The notes beneath the pieces are model-generated. The model saw only the letters and a program-made list of their open reading frames with translations. It did no database searches and was not told where the DNA came from. This document shows positions 1 to 9,582 of a stretch of 35,478 nucleotides of DNA, piece by piece. The stretch is taken from assembly GCA_002366645.1 (NCBI GenBank), contig DFBM01000115.1, positions 1-35,478 of the forward strand, written 5' to 3'. Position 1 is the first letter of the stretch. Every line of letters starts with the position of its first letter. The DNA comes from Rhodobacterales bacterium UBA3080 (lineage in GTDB: Bacteria; Pseudomonadota; Alphaproteobacteria; Rhodobacterales; Rhodobacteraceae). The position numbers and the translations under genes are program-made.

Positions 1-1542
1 GGGTGGGAGGGCGTCGGTGTTGCTTCCTATCTGTTGATCGGTTTTTACTACCGTGAACCGTCGGCGAATGCGGCGGCGATGAAAGCCTTTATCGTTAACC
101 GTGTTGGTGATTTTGGTTTTGCATTAGGTATTTTCGGTATCTTCATGATGACCGACAGCATCAACTTTTCGGACATCTTCACCCAAGGTCATCATTTGGC
201 TGAAACATCGTTCACTTTCCTTTATATGGACGTGAACGCAGCCGAGGCGATTACTCTGCTTCTGTTTATCGGTGCGATGGGTAAATCGGCACAGTTGTTT
301 CTGCATACATGGTTGCCAGACGCGATGGAGGGGCCGACACCGGTTTCCGCCCTTATCCACGCCGCGACGATGGTTACCGCCGGTGTTTTCCTGGTGGCTC
401 GTATGTCGCCATTGTTTGAATATGCGCCGGGTACGTTGGCATTTGTGACTGTGATCGGGGCGAGCACTGCGTTCGTTGCCGCCACGATTGCGCTGGTTCA
501 AAATGATATCAAACGCGTGATTGCCTACTCAACCATGTCACAGCTCGGGTATATGTTCGCTGCTGCTGGTGTTGGCGTTTATCAGGCCGCGATGTTCCAC
601 TTGTTCACACACGCTTTCTTCAAGGCGATGTTGTTCCTTGGAGCTGGCTCGGTAATTACCGCGATGCATCACGAGCAGGACATGCGGAACTATGGCGCGC
701 TGCGCAAGAAAATCCCGTATACATTCTGGGCGATGATGATAGGTACTTTGGCAATTACAGGTGTCGGCATTCCGCTCACAAGTATCGGTTTGTCCGGTTT
801 CCTGTCAAAGGATGCTATCATCGAAAGCACGTATGCCGCCGGTTCTTCAGTGGGCGAATACGCTTTCTGGATGCTTGTACTGGCCGCCGCAATGACCAGT
901 TTTTACAGCTGGCGTTTGATGTTCCTGACTTTCTATGGCGAAGAAAAAGGCGACAAGCATACGCATGACCACGCACATGAAAGTCCAATGGTTATGATCG
1001 TTCCGTTAGCAGTATTGGCCATTGGCGCCGTGTTTGCTGGTATGTTCTTTTACAACGACTTCTTCGGACATGACGTTGCCGAGTTCTTCTCGGTCGCGAT
1101 CTACACGAACCACGAAACCAACCACGTGCTGCATGACGCACATGAGGTGGCAAACTGGGTTAAGGTTTCGCCGTTCATTGCAATGGTTGTTGGATTCCTG
1201 ACGTCTTACTTGTTCTACGTTGTCAAACCCGACCTTCCGGGTGCCTTGGCAAAACGGAATCCGGGACTTTACCAGTTCTTGTTGAACAAGTGGTATTTCG
1301 ACGAGGTTTACGACTTCTTGTTTGTGCGCCCTGCGAAACGTCTTGGCCACTTCTTGTGGAAGCGCGTTGACGGCTCGATCATCGATGGCACAATTAACGG
1401 CATCGCAATGGGTTTCATCCCATTCCTGACACGGGCGGCGAGCAAGGCTCAGTCCGGTTACCTGTTCCATTACGCATTCGCGATGATCCTCGGGGTCGTT
1501 GCCATAATTACATGGTTCGCCATTTTCGGAGGGGCGCACTAA
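1..1542 (+). CDS. nuoL: NADH-quinone oxidoreductase subunit L (5' end cut by window)
   Basis: This is the C-terminal 513 residues of the large antiporter-like subunit of respiratory complex I. The reading frame is open from base 1, and its first residues (GWEGVGVASYLLIG) lie inside the conserved core, so roughly the first 190 residues are outside the window. The proton-channel core is plain: HTWLPDAMEGPTPVSALIHA around residues 105-124 and a later lysine-containing helix. Multiple membrane helices run to the C terminus, where NuoL carries its long lateral helix. It lies in the inner membrane and takes part in quinone-linked proton pumping. The stop is one base before nuoM, with a GGAGGGG ribosome site inside the nuoL end. 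Identification is certain; only the true start is unseen. Confidence 0.97.
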   Translation, partial: GWEGVGVASYLLIGFYYREPSANAAAMKAFIVNRVGDFGFALGIFGIFMMTDSINFSDIFTQGHHLAETSFTFLYMDVNAAEAITLLLFIGAMGKSAQLFLHTWLPDAMEGPTPVSALIHAATMVTAGVFLVARMSPLFEYAPGTLAFVTVIGASTAFVAATIALVQNDIKRVIAYSTMSQLGYMFAAAGVGVYQAAMFHLFTHAFFKAMLFLGAGSVITAMHHEQDMRNYGALRKKIPYTFWAMMIGTLAITGVGIPLTSIGLSGFLSKDAIIESTYAAGSSVGEYAFWMLVLAAAMTSFYSWRLMFLTFYGEEKGDKHTHDHAHESPMVMIVPLAVLAIGAVFAGMFFYNDFFGHDVAEFFSVAIYTNHETNHVLHDAHEVANWVKVSPFIAMVVGFLTSYLFYVVKPDLPGALAKRNPGLYQFLLNKWYFDEVYDFLFVRPAKRLGHFLWKRVDGSIIDGTINGIAMGFIPFLTRAASKAQSGYLFHYAFAMILGVVAIITWFAIFGGAH

Positions 1543-1543
1543 T

Positions 1544-3076
1544 ATGGATAACCTTCTTTCCATCGTCACCTTCCTGCCGCTTCTAGGTGTGATCGCATTG
1601 CTAATGTTGCGCGGTGATGACGCTATGGCCGTTCGCAATGTGAAGCTGATCGCTATGTTTGTTACGACTGTGACATTTCTAGTATCACTGGTTGTTTTTC
1701 AGAATTTCGACCCTTCGAATACGGAGTTTCAAATGGTCGAAGAAGCCGCTTGGCTTGGTGGGCTAAGCTATAAACTGGGCGTTGACGGAATTAGCATTCT
1801 GTTCGTGATGCTGACAACCTTCATGATGCCGATCGTAATCGGTGCCAGCTGGAAGGTAGAGCATCGTGTCAAAGAATACATGATTGCCTTCCTGTTGCTG
1901 GAAACGCTGATGATCGGTGTGTTCCTCGCGCTGGATCTAGTGTTGTTCTACGTGTTCTTCGAGGCCGGCCTTATCCCCATGTTCCTGATCATCGGTATCT
2001 GGGGCGGTAAAGATAAAGTTTATGCGGCGTTCAAATTCTTCCTGTATACACTGCTCGGTTCGGTTCTAATGCTGATCGCGATGATCGCGATGTGGTATGA
2101 TGCCGGTACAACCGACATTGTTCGCCTGTTGGATCATGAGTTCTCGTCAAGCACGATCTCGGTTCTAGGCTGGCAGATCGTTGGCGGTACACAAACCCTG
2201 ATGTGGTTGGCATTCTTTGCGTCCTTCGCGGTGAAGATGCCGATGTGGCCCGTGCATACCTGGCTTCCTGATGCGCACGTGCAGGCGCCGACTGCAGGTT
2301 CTGTGGTTCTGGCTGCAATCCTGATCAAGATGGGCGGCTACGGCTTCTTGCGGTTCAGTTTGCCGATGTTCCCGATTGCTTCGGATTTGATGCAGAACTT
2401 CGTGTTCTTCCTGTCCGTAGCTGCGATAATCCTGACCTCGCTGATTGCGTTGGCGCAAACCGATATCAAGAAGCTGATTGCATATTCTTCGGTGGCGCAC
2501 ATGGGCTTTGTGACGATGGGTATCTTTACGTTCAACCAGCAGGGTCTTGATGGTGCGATTTTCCAGATGATTAGCCACGGCTTTATCTCGGGCGCGTTAT
2601 TCCTATCCGTCGGGGTGGTTTACGACCGGATGCATACACGTGAAATCGAGGCTTATGGTGGCCTTGCTATCCGTATGCCAATCTACGCGATGATCTTCAT
2701 GTTGTTTACGATGGGCAACGTCGGCCTGCCCGGGACCTCTGGTTTTGTTGGAGAGTTCCTGACGCTGATTGCGGTCTTTAAGGTCAACACATGGGTTGCG
2801 TTCGGCGCGACTTCCGGCGTGATCCTCTCGGCTGCATATGCGTTGTTCCTGTATCGGCGTGTTGTGTTTGGCGATTTGATCAAGGAGAGCCTGAAGGGCA
2901 TCAAAGATCTTGATAATCGCGAAAAACTGATATTCGCACCGCTGGTCTTTTTCACGCTGTTGCTTGGTATCTATCCGGTGCTGGTGTTGGACGTTATCGG
3001 CCCCTCAGTCGAGGCGCTGGTGCATAATTTTGAATCTGTTGTTGGCGCGGCCGGTCCCGCCACCGTAACGCATTGA
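1544..3076 (+). CDS. nuoM: NADH-quinone oxidoreductase subunit M
   Basis: This is the second antiporter-like membrane subunit of complex I, 510 residues, the usual family length. Visible signatures are FEAGLIPMFLIIGIWGG near residue 140, with the conserved channel glutamate, and HTWLPDAHVQAPTAGSVVLA near residue 240, the proton_antipo_M core. A lysine in the TDIKKLIAYSS segment follows. The protein is hydrophobic throughout, with about 14 expected helices by family. It begins one base after the nuoL stop with GGAGGGG just upstream, so the two are translated together. It acts in the inner membrane in proton translocation driven by NADH oxidation. Confidence 0.98.
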   Translation: MDNLLSIVTFLPLLGVIALLMLRGDDAMAVRNVKLIAMFVTTVTFLVSLVVFQNFDPSNTEFQMVEEAAWLGGLSYKLGVDGISILFVMLTTFMMPIVIGASWKVEHRVKEYMIAFLLLETLMIGVFLALDLVLFYVFFEAGLIPMFLIIGIWGGKDKVYAAFKFFLYTLLGSVLMLIAMIAMWYDAGTTDIVRLLDHEFSSSTISVLGWQIVGGTQTLMWLAFFASFAVKMPMWPVHTWLPDAHVQAPTAGSVVLAAILIKMGGYGFLRFSLPMFPIASDLMQNFVFFLSVAAIILTSLIALAQTDIKKLIAYSSVAHMGFVTMGIFTFNQQGLDGAIFQMISHGFISGALFLSVGVVYDRMHTREIEAYGGLAIRMPIYAMIFMLFTMGNVGLPGTSGFVGEFLTLIAVFKVNTWVAFGATSGVILSAAYALFLYRRVVFGDLIKESLKGIKDLDNREKLIFAPLVFFTLLLGIYPVLVLDVIGPSVEALVHNFESVVGAAGPATVTH

Positions 3077-3088
3077 TCGGGTGAAGAT

Positions 3089-4531
3089 ATGCTGAGCAAC
3101 GATATTTCTGTAATCCTTCCCGAACTTGTGTTGGCCGTTTACGCAATGGCCGCGCTAATGTTTGGAGTGTGGTCAAAAAAGCAGCAAGCCGCATCGAACC
3201 TGATTTTGTGGGTGACGGCACTGGTTCTTGTTGTGACGGGGTTCTGGGTAGGTTTGATGCCGTCCGGTGCGCACTTTGCGTTTAACGAGGCCTTTATCAG
3301 CGACGGGTTCGCCCGTTTCGCCAAAGTTGTCATACTTTGGGGCGCTGCGTCGATTTTGTTCCTGTCGCAAGAGTACCTGCATAAGAATAGTTTGCTGAAG
3401 TTTGAATTCCCGGTTCTGATCGTTCTGGCCACTGTCGGGATGATGATAATGGTTTCGGCCGGTGATCTGATGTCTTTGTACATGGGGCTGGAACTGCAAT
3501 CGCTTTCGCTCTATGTAGTCGCCGCCTTCCGCCGCGACAGTCTGCGATCTTCCGAGGCAGGCTTGAAATACTTCGTTCTTGGAGCGTTATCGTCGGGTCT
3601 GCTGCTATACGGCGCTTCTCTGGTCTACGGTTACACTGGATCGACCGTATTCACCAATATTGCGTCAGTGGTCGAGAGCGAAGGCATGTCGCTCGGCCTG
3701 CTGTTCGGCATGGTTTTCCTCGTTACCGGCATGGCATTCAAAGTTTCCGCCGCGCCGTTCCACATGTGGACTCCGGATGTGTACGAGGGATCTCCAACGC
3801 CGGTTACCGGTTTCTTTGCTACCGCCCCGAAAATGGCTGCGGCTGGCATGCTGGCGCGTGTTCTGCACGATGCTTTCGGACATGCGGTCGCCGACTGGCA
3901 GCAAATTCTGATCTTCCTGTCGATCGCTTCGGTATTTCTGGGTTCCATTGCGGCTATCGCCCAGACAAACATCAAGCGTCTGATGGCATATTCGTCTATC
4001 GCACATATGGGATTTGCCTTGATGGGGCTTGCCGCAGGTTCCGAAGAAGGTGTGCAATCGCTGCTGATCTATATGGCAATTTATGTCACCACCAACGTCG
4101 GTGTTTTTGCCTTCATCCTGAATATGGAGCGTGACGGTCGCCCGATCACGGATATCAAGTCACTTAGCATGTATTCACGTGTCGCACCGGCGCGGGCGGC
4201 TGCGCTGGCGGTGTTGATGTTCAGTCTGGCGGGCCTGCCGCCGCTGGTCGGGTTCTTCGCCAAGTTTTACGTCCTTACGGCAGCTATGAACGCAGGCTTG
4301 GAGTGGCTGGCAATTGCTGGTGTAATCGCCTCGGTCATCGGTGCGTATTACTATCTACGTATCGTGTTCCTGATGTATTTTGGCGAAGCTGGTGAGGCGT
4401 TGAACGGCAAGATGTCGAACATCCACTGGGTTTTCCTAGGTGGATCATCAGCGGCGATGGTGTTGGGTATTGTGAACCTTTTCGGGGTGGAAACACTTGC
4501 CGGAATGGCCGCAGCAACCTTGCTTAGCTAA
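3089..4531 (+). CDS. nuoN: NADH-quinone oxidoreductase subunit N
   Basis: This is the third antiporter-like subunit of complex I, 480 residues and full length. Signatures are MGLELQSLSLYVVAAFRR near residue 133 and FHMWTPDVYEGSPTPVTGFF near residue 225, followed by TNIKRLMAYSSIAHMGF, all typical of NuoN. The protein is almost wholly membrane-embedded. It follows nuoM by 12 bases and is the last nuo gene, as in other alphaproteobacteria. The ATG is preceded by a modest GGTGAAG ribosome site. Three bases separate its stop from birA, so the operon continues into non-respiratory genes. Confidence 0.98.
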   Translation: MLSNDISVILPELVLAVYAMAALMFGVWSKKQQAASNLILWVTALVLVVTGFWVGLMPSGAHFAFNEAFISDGFARFAKVVILWGAASILFLSQEYLHKNSLLKFEFPVLIVLATVGMMIMVSAGDLMSLYMGLELQSLSLYVVAAFRRDSLRSSEAGLKYFVLGALSSGLLLYGASLVYGYTGSTVFTNIASVVESEGMSLGLLFGMVFLVTGMAFKVSAAPFHMWTPDVYEGSPTPVTGFFATAPKMAAAGMLARVLHDAFGHAVADWQQILIFLSIASVFLGSIAAIAQTNIKRLMAYSSIAHMGFALMGLAAGSEEGVQSLLIYMAIYVTTNVGVFAFILNMERDGRPITDIKSLSMYSRVAPARAAALAVLMFSLAGLPPLVGFFAKFYVLTAAMNAGLEWLAIAGVIASVIGAYYYLRIVFLMYFGEAGEALNGKMSNIHWVFLGGSSAAMVLGIVNLFGVETLAGMAAATLLS

Positions 4532-4534
4532 CCA

Positions 4535-5296
4535 ATGGCAATTTGGCCAGATGGTGTTGATCGGGTGGTTTTTGAAACCCTTGATAGCACCAACGCCGAG
4601 GCCATTCGCCGAGCCAAAGACGGCTTGCGCGTCCCGACCTGGTTTTTCACCGCCGAGCAGACACAAAGTCGTGCCCGGCGGGGGCGGCCTTGGGATGCTG
4701 GGAAGGGGAACTTTTCCGCTTCGTTGCTCATGCGACCTGAGGGTAAGCTTGAAGACGCCGCGCTTCGATCCTTTATCGCTGCACTATCACTTAGAGAGGC
4801 GTTGGTTGAAGTTTGCGGACGCGAGGACCTTTTTTCGCTGAAATGGCCCAATGACGTATTGCTAAACAATCGCAAACTGGCGGGTATCCTTCTGGAAAGC
4901 GGCACCGATAGATTTGGAATGTATTTATGCATCGGTATTGGTGTTAACCTTGTAAACGAGCCCGACCCAACCTTTATAGAAGAGGGCGCGTTCGCTCCGA
5001 TTAGTTTGCGTTCCGTCACCGGACTTACAATAGACCCGCTCGATTTCCTGAATGCACTCGCGGCCGCCTTCGAGCGGTGGGAGCAAGTGTTTCAGAGAAT
5101 GGGATTTTCGCCGATCAGGACAGAATGGCTAAACCACGCCACGCGGCTTGGTGAGGTTATCACGGCGAAGATGATGGACCGGGTCGAAACTGGCGTTTTC
5201 GAAACTGTAGACGAGACGGGGGCAATTGTCTTAAGAACGCCAAAAGGTTTGCAGCGGATTTCTGCGGCAGACATCTATTTCGGAATGGAGGCATAG
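4535..5296 (+). CDS. birA: Biotin--[acetyl-CoA-carboxylase] ligase
   Basis: This enzyme attaches biotin through biotinyl-5'-AMP to a lysine of biotin carboxyl carrier protein. The 253-residue protein has the ligase core: TLDSTNAEA near residue 15, the RRGRPWDAGKG biotin/AMP loop near residue 48, and KWPNDVLLNNRKLAGILLE near residue 105. A small C-terminal SH3-like domain ends the protein. It lacks the N-terminal helix-turn-helix of E. coli BirA, so it should be a ligase without repressor function. No clear ribosome site precedes the ATG, and with only three bases after the nuoN stop, translation is probably coupled. The nuoN-birA-coaX-rnj order is familiar from Rhodobacterales. Confidence 0.95.
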   Translation: MAIWPDGVDRVVFETLDSTNAEAIRRAKDGLRVPTWFFTAEQTQSRARRGRPWDAGKGNFSASLLMRPEGKLEDAALRSFIAALSLREALVEVCGREDLFSLKWPNDVLLNNRKLAGILLESGTDRFGMYLCIGIGVNLVNEPDPTFIEEGAFAPISLRSVTGLTIDPLDFLNALAAAFERWEQVFQRMGFSPIRTEWLNHATRLGEVITAKMMDRVETGVFETVDETGAIVLRTPKGLQRISAADIYFGMEA

Positions 5297-5298
5297 AG

Positions 5299-6072
5299 AT
5301 GCTCCTAGCCATTGATGTTGGTAACACGAACGCCGTTTTCGCAATTCACGACGGCTTAAAAATAATTGGAGAGTGGCGCTGCTCTTCGGACTACCGCCGG
5401 ACAGCCGACGAATACTTTGTCTGGCTGAAGCGTTTGATGGATCACGAGCGTATCGAGGGCCGCATCAACGAGGTTATCATATCTTCGACGGTTCCCCGCG
5501 TGGTGTTTAACTTGCGTGTTTTGGCGGATCGCTATTTTGATTGCCGCCCGATTGTCGTTCGCCGCGGTGAAGTCGATCTAGGTGTTCCGATAAGGGTTGA
5601 TGAGGGGACCGGAATTGGCCCTGACCGTCTGGCGAATACAGTAGCGGCTTACGATTTATATGGTGGAAATGTTATTGTTGTCGATTTCGGAACGGCTACG
5701 AATTTTGACGTTGTAGGGCAGGACGGAGCCTATGAAGGTGGCGTTATCGCCCCTGGAATCAACCTTTCCCTAAGTGCGATGAGCGATGTTGCTGCGGCAT
5801 TGCCGCATATCGACGTCTCGCGACCGGAAAAGGTAATTGGAACGAATACGGTTGCGTGTATGCAATCCGGCATTTACTGGGGCTATATCAGCCTGATTGA
5901 GGGCGTATGTAAACGGATCGCGGAGGAACGCGGTCAAGAAATGAAAATAGTCGGAACTGGTGGTCTAGCCACTTTGTTCGCGCAGGACACTGATGTCCTT
6001 AAAGAAATTAATACAGACCTGACGATCCACGGACTTGTGTTGATCGCAGCGTTAAACAGAAAGAAAAAATAA
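5299..6072 (+). CDS. coaX: Type III pantothenate kinase
   Basis: This kinase catalyses the first step of coenzyme A synthesis, ATP-dependent phosphorylation of pantothenate. The 257-residue protein shows the ASKHA-fold phosphate loop AIDVGNTNAVFAIHDG at residues 4-19, the pantothenate-site segment GTGIGPDRLAN near residue 108, VVDFGTATNFDVV near residue 130 and GGVIAPGI near residue 150. These match CoaX and not CoaA. It starts two bases after birA with GGAGG upstream, and its stop codon abuts the rnj start with no spacer. It is cytoplasmic. Confidence 0.96.
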   Translation: MLLAIDVGNTNAVFAIHDGLKIIGEWRCSSDYRRTADEYFVWLKRLMDHERIEGRINEVIISSTVPRVVFNLRVLADRYFDCRPIVVRRGEVDLGVPIRVDEGTGIGPDRLANTVAAYDLYGGNVIVVDFGTATNFDVVGQDGAYEGGVIAPGINLSLSAMSDVAAALPHIDVSRPEKVIGTNTVACMQSGIYWGYISLIEGVCKRIAEERGQEMKIVGTGGLATLFAQDTDVLKEINTDLTIHGLVLIAALNRKKK

Positions 6073-7746
6073 ATGTCTAAAAAAGATCGATTGATCTACC
6101 TGCCCCTCGGTGGCGCGGGTGAAATCGGGATGAACATGTATCTGTACGGATACGGTCCCAAAAACAACGAACGGTATATGCTGGTTGATGTGGGTGTGTC
6201 CTTTCCGGATATGGATACCACGCCGGGTGTTGATCTGATCATCGCCGATGCTTCGTATGTCATTGACCGTGCGGACCGTCTTGACGGTATCATTATCACC
6301 CACGCTCATGAAGACCACATTGGCGCTATTGGATTGCTATATCCGCAACTTAAGGCTCCGATATTCGCCCGAAAATTTACGGCTGCGATTGCGACTAACA
6401 AGATGGAACGCTCGGGTCAGAATCCGGATGCGATCAATGTAGTGCCTGAATGGCCAGCGCAAGTTGAGATCGGTCCGTTTACGGTCGGTTTTGTGCCAAT
6501 CTCGCACTCCATTCCCGAGGCGTCAGCGCTGGTGATTGATACGCCAGTGGGTAGGGTCGTTCATTCGGGCGATTTCAAAGTTGACGCAACGCCGTTGGTG
6601 GGCGAACCCTTTGATCCTGAAATGCTAAGCGAAATTGCTAAAGACGGTGTTAAGGCACTGATTTGCGATTCCACCAACGTGTTTGCCAAGAACCCTGGAC
6701 GTTCCGAGGCCTCCTTGTCGAAGGACATTCACGCGCTGATGTCGACCGCAAAAGGAATGGTGTTCGCAACCACATTCGGCTCCAACGTTGCCAGACTTAA
6801 AACACTTGCACAGGCAGCAACGGACGAAGGGCGTTCGGTTGTTGTTGTTGGGCGTGCGATGGATACGATGATTAAGACTGCCTTTGCCACTGGCGTGCTT
6901 ACGAATTTTCCACCTATCGTTGACCTTGAGGATTCCGGAAATATCCCGAGAAACCAAATGTTCGTTCTGGCGACCGGTTCACAAGGTGAACGGCGGGCGG
7001 CTACGGCCGGTCTTGCGCGTGGAAAGTATCGCGGGCTGGAACTTAAAGACGGCGATACGTTCCTGTTTTCGTCTAAAACCATTCCGGGCAATGAAAACGC
7101 AGTCGCCTATATCCTGAACCAGATGGCGGAGAAGGGCGTGACTGTGATTGATGACAGCGATGGTCGCTACCACGCGTCCGGACATGCGAACCGCCCTGAT
7201 CTTGAACAGATGCACGCGTTGATGAAAGCCGACGTTGTTATTCCTATGCACGGTCAGTACCGCCATTTGCGCGAACACGCCGAACTTGTTGAGAGTAACG
7301 GCAACAAGGCCGTCGTTGCACCGAATGGTTCGATGGTTGACCTAACCAACAAGCCCAAGATCGTAGAGCACATCGAAACAGGTAGAACCTATCTCGATGG
7401 AAAACAGTTGATCGGCGCGATGGACGGAATCGTGCGCGAGCGCTTGCAAATGGCATTGCGCGGTCACGTAGTTGTTTCGTTGGTGCTCGAAGAAGATGGC
7501 TCCATGATCGACGGTGCTTGGGCCGAAACGATCGGATTACCGGAAGATGCGCGGGTTTCGGGGGGGCTAAGTGGGCAACTTGAAGAGGCCATTGATAAGG
7601 CGTTGGGGATGGCCAACCGAAAGACCCTGAATAGTGACGAAGGGATCGAGACGCTGGTCAGCCGAATTTCAAACCAGATTTGCAACGATATTGTCGGCAA
7701 AAAGCCGGTTTGTACGGTTTTGATTAACAGGTTGATTGCTGAATAA
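6073..7746 (+). CDS. rnj: Ribonuclease J
   Basis: This is a metallo-beta-lactamase/beta-CASP family exo- and endoribonuclease, 557 residues and full length. The zinc-binding motif HAHEDH is at residues 77-82, HSGDFK near residue 157 contributes another ligand, and the beta-CASP part has HASGHANRPDLEQ followed by VIPMHGQYRHL. In alphaproteobacteria RNase J is known to act in 5'-end-dependent decay and 16S rRNA maturation alongside RNase E. The ATG immediately follows the coaX stop (TAA then ATG), so expression probably depends on the upstream genes. A strong terminator lies 21 bases after its stop and ends this operon. Confidence 0.96.
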   Translation: MSKKDRLIYLPLGGAGEIGMNMYLYGYGPKNNERYMLVDVGVSFPDMDTTPGVDLIIADASYVIDRADRLDGIIITHAHEDHIGAIGLLYPQLKAPIFARKFTAAIATNKMERSGQNPDAINVVPEWPAQVEIGPFTVGFVPISHSIPEASALVIDTPVGRVVHSGDFKVDATPLVGEPFDPEMLSEIAKDGVKALICDSTNVFAKNPGRSEASLSKDIHALMSTAKGMVFATTFGSNVARLKTLAQAATDEGRSVVVVGRAMDTMIKTAFATGVLTNFPPIVDLEDSGNIPRNQMFVLATGSQGERRAATAGLARGKYRGLELKDGDTFLFSSKTIPGNENAVAYILNQMAEKGVTVIDDSDGRYHASGHANRPDLEQMHALMKADVVIPMHGQYRHLREHAELVESNGNKAVVAPNGSMVDLTNKPKIVEHIETGRTYLDGKQLIGAMDGIVRERLQMALRGHVVVSLVLEEDGSMIDGAWAETIGLPEDARVSGGLSGQLEEAIDKALGMANRKTLNSDEGIETLVSRISNQICNDIVGKKPVCTVLINRLIAE

Positions 7747-7767
7747 GTAACGCTTCAAACAAAAATA

Positions 7768-7804
7768 AAAACGGCCTCGCAGATTTTGCGGGGCCGTTTT
7801 TTTT
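7768..7804. terminator. Bidirectional intrinsic terminator between rnj and the helicase gene
   Basis: A 14-bp stem (arms 7768-7781 and 7787-7800, a single U-G wobble, 5-base loop) ends in a run of eight T on the plus strand. On the minus strand the same stem is followed by a T-rich tail (TTTTTATTTTT). It sits in the 80-base gap between convergent genes and should serve both. Confidence 0.93.
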
Positions 7805-7826
7805 AATTCTTATGGATATTCTTTAG

Positions 7827-9569
7827 TTATTCAGGCTTTGGAGTATCTTCCGGTTTCACTGTTTCCGATTCGACAGTCTCCACCTTTTTCTTGGTAACCC
7901 GTCGCTTGCGCGGTTTTTTGACAGGCTCTTCAACAACCGTTTCTTCCGCAACAACCACTTCTTCAGGGGGGGTGATCTCCTCAACTACTGCTTCAGTCGC
8001 TTCCACAACTTCAACTTTTTTAGGAGAGCGACGGCGCCGAGGTTTCTTAGGCTCTTCGGCGACGGTGTCTTCGGCTTTCGCTTCGACGGGCACCGTTTTT
8101 TCCTTAACGGCAGCAACTTGAAGCGCTTCTTCCCGTAGCGCGCGTAGATCACGTGTCAGAAATGCGGGCATGTGATCGCCCATTCCAACTACATTCGCCC
8201 CACCATCGCGTCCACGCCCGCGGCCGCGAGTCGGGCGACGGTTTGTTTCTGGTGCAGCGCTATCCGCGCGCCGGTTATCGTTCCGGCGACTAGTACGTTT
8301 GGGTTCTTCGGCTTTTGGCTCGACTGCCTTTGGCGCTTCAACTGGGGCATCAGGTGCCTTCGGTTTGATTTTACGCGAGCGCACCGGCTTTTTCTCCGGC
8401 TCGGCTTTGGCGGGTCGAGACTTGAGCGGATTGTCAATTCGTGGGATTTCTTTTTTCACCAGTTCTTCGATGCTGGCGAGGTATTTTTCATCCGATGGAA
8501 GACACAGCGTGAATGCCTTACCTTCACGACCGGCGCGACCCGTCCGACCAATCCGGTGCACATAATCTTCGGAGTGGATAGGGACGTCGAAATTGAAGAC
8601 ATGGCTAACGTTTGGAATGTCGAGACCGCGCGCTGCGACGTCGGATGCTACCAGCAGTTTTAATTCGCCATCGCGGAACTGGGTCAGGATTTTCATCCGC
8701 AAAGACTGGTCGAGATCGCCATGAATAGGCGCCGCATCCAAGCCGTGCTTTTTCAACGATTTGGCAACGATATCTACGTCTTTCTTGCGATTGCAGAAAA
8801 TAATGGCGTTCGTCAGGCTTTCGCCTTCGGCCTCAATTATCGCGCGCAGAATATCGCGTTTGTCTTTTGGTGCCTGATCTTTGCGCGAAGGCGTGTGCAG
8901 GCAAACCGCTTGAGTAATCGTCTCGGACGTCGTGGCCTGTCTTGCAACTTCGACGCGAACCGGGTTGTGCAAAAATTCGGTGGTTATCCGTGTGATCTCC
9001 GGTGCCATAGTGGCCGAGAAAAACAGGGTTTGCCGTGTGAACGGTGTAAGCTTGAAGATACGTTCGATGTCGGGAATGAACCCCATATCGAGCATGCGGT
9101 CCGCTTCGTCGACTACCATGATCTGCACACTGTTCAGCATCAACTTGCCACGTTCGAAATGGTCAAGCAGTCGGCCAGGTGTCGCGATCAGCACGTCTAC
9201 GCCTCGGTCGATCAGGCGATCCTGATCCTTGAAGCTGACGCCGCCGATAAGCAGAGCCATGGAAAGCCTCATGTGTTTGGCGTAAGTCTCGAAATTTTCA
9301 GCAACCTGTGCCGCCAGTTCGCGCGTCGGGCAAAGGACCAGCGAACGCGGCATACGAGCACGCGCACGACCTTTGGCCAACATAGTAATCATGGGCAGCG
9401 TGAACGAAGCAGTTTTGCCTGTTCCGGTTTGCGCTATCCCCAAAACATCGCGACCTTGCATCGCATGCGGGATGGCCTCTGCCTGAATCGGGGTAGGGGT
9501 TTCGTAGCCGGTTTCTGCTACGGCCTTTAGAACTTTTGGGTCGAGCCCAAGATCATTAAAAGATGTCAT
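7827..9569 (-). CDS. DEAD-box ATP-dependent RNA helicase with long charged tail
   Basis: This is an RhlE-like cytoplasmic RNA helicase, 580 residues. The core, about residues 1-375, has every motif in order: Q motif with PTPIQ, motif I AQTGTGKT (46-53), PTRELAAQ (81-88), TPGRLLD (130-136), DEAD (154-157), SAT, the ARGLDIPNVSHV segment and HRIGRTGRAGREG. About 200 further residues form a low-complexity tail rich in Lys, Arg, Glu, Val and Pro. It includes an RGRGRGRDGG basic patch, a short non-repetitive island (GMGDHMPAFLTRDLRAL) and two similar modules near residues 505-525 and 547-568. The basic tail probably binds RNA; this is inference. It converges on rnj across a shared terminator. The exact subfamily (RhlE versus others) is not settled. 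Confidence 0.95.
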   Translation of the reverse strand: MTSFNDLGLDPKVLKAVAETGYETPTPIQAEAIPHAMQGRDVLGIAQTGTGKTASFTLPMITMLAKGRARARMPRSLVLCPTRELAAQVAENFETYAKHMRLSMALLIGGVSFKDQDRLIDRGVDVLIATPGRLLDHFERGKLMLNSVQIMVVDEADRMLDMGFIPDIERIFKLTPFTRQTLFFSATMAPEITRITTEFLHNPVRVEVARQATTSETITQAVCLHTPSRKDQAPKDKRDILRAIIEAEGESLTNAIIFCNRKKDVDIVAKSLKKHGLDAAPIHGDLDQSLRMKILTQFRDGELKLLVASDVAARGLDIPNVSHVFNFDVPIHSEDYVHRIGRTGRAGREGKAFTLCLPSDEKYLASIEELVKKEIPRIDNPLKSRPAKAEPEKKPVRSRKIKPKAPDAPVEAPKAVEPKAEEPKRTSRRNDNRRADSAAPETNRRPTRGRGRGRDGGANVVGMGDHMPAFLTRDLRALREEALQVAAVKEKTVPVEAKAEDTVAEEPKKPRRRRSPKKVEVVEATEAVVEEITPPEEVVVAEETVVEEPVKKPRKRRVTKKKVETVESETVKPEDTPKPE

Positions 9570-9582
9570 GTTTTTCCGTCTG

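Noticed and set aside
8172..9530. Long open frames on the plus strand opposite the helicase gene.
   Set aside because: They are antisense shadows of a gene with every DEAD-box motif; none has a ribosome site or a recognisable domain.
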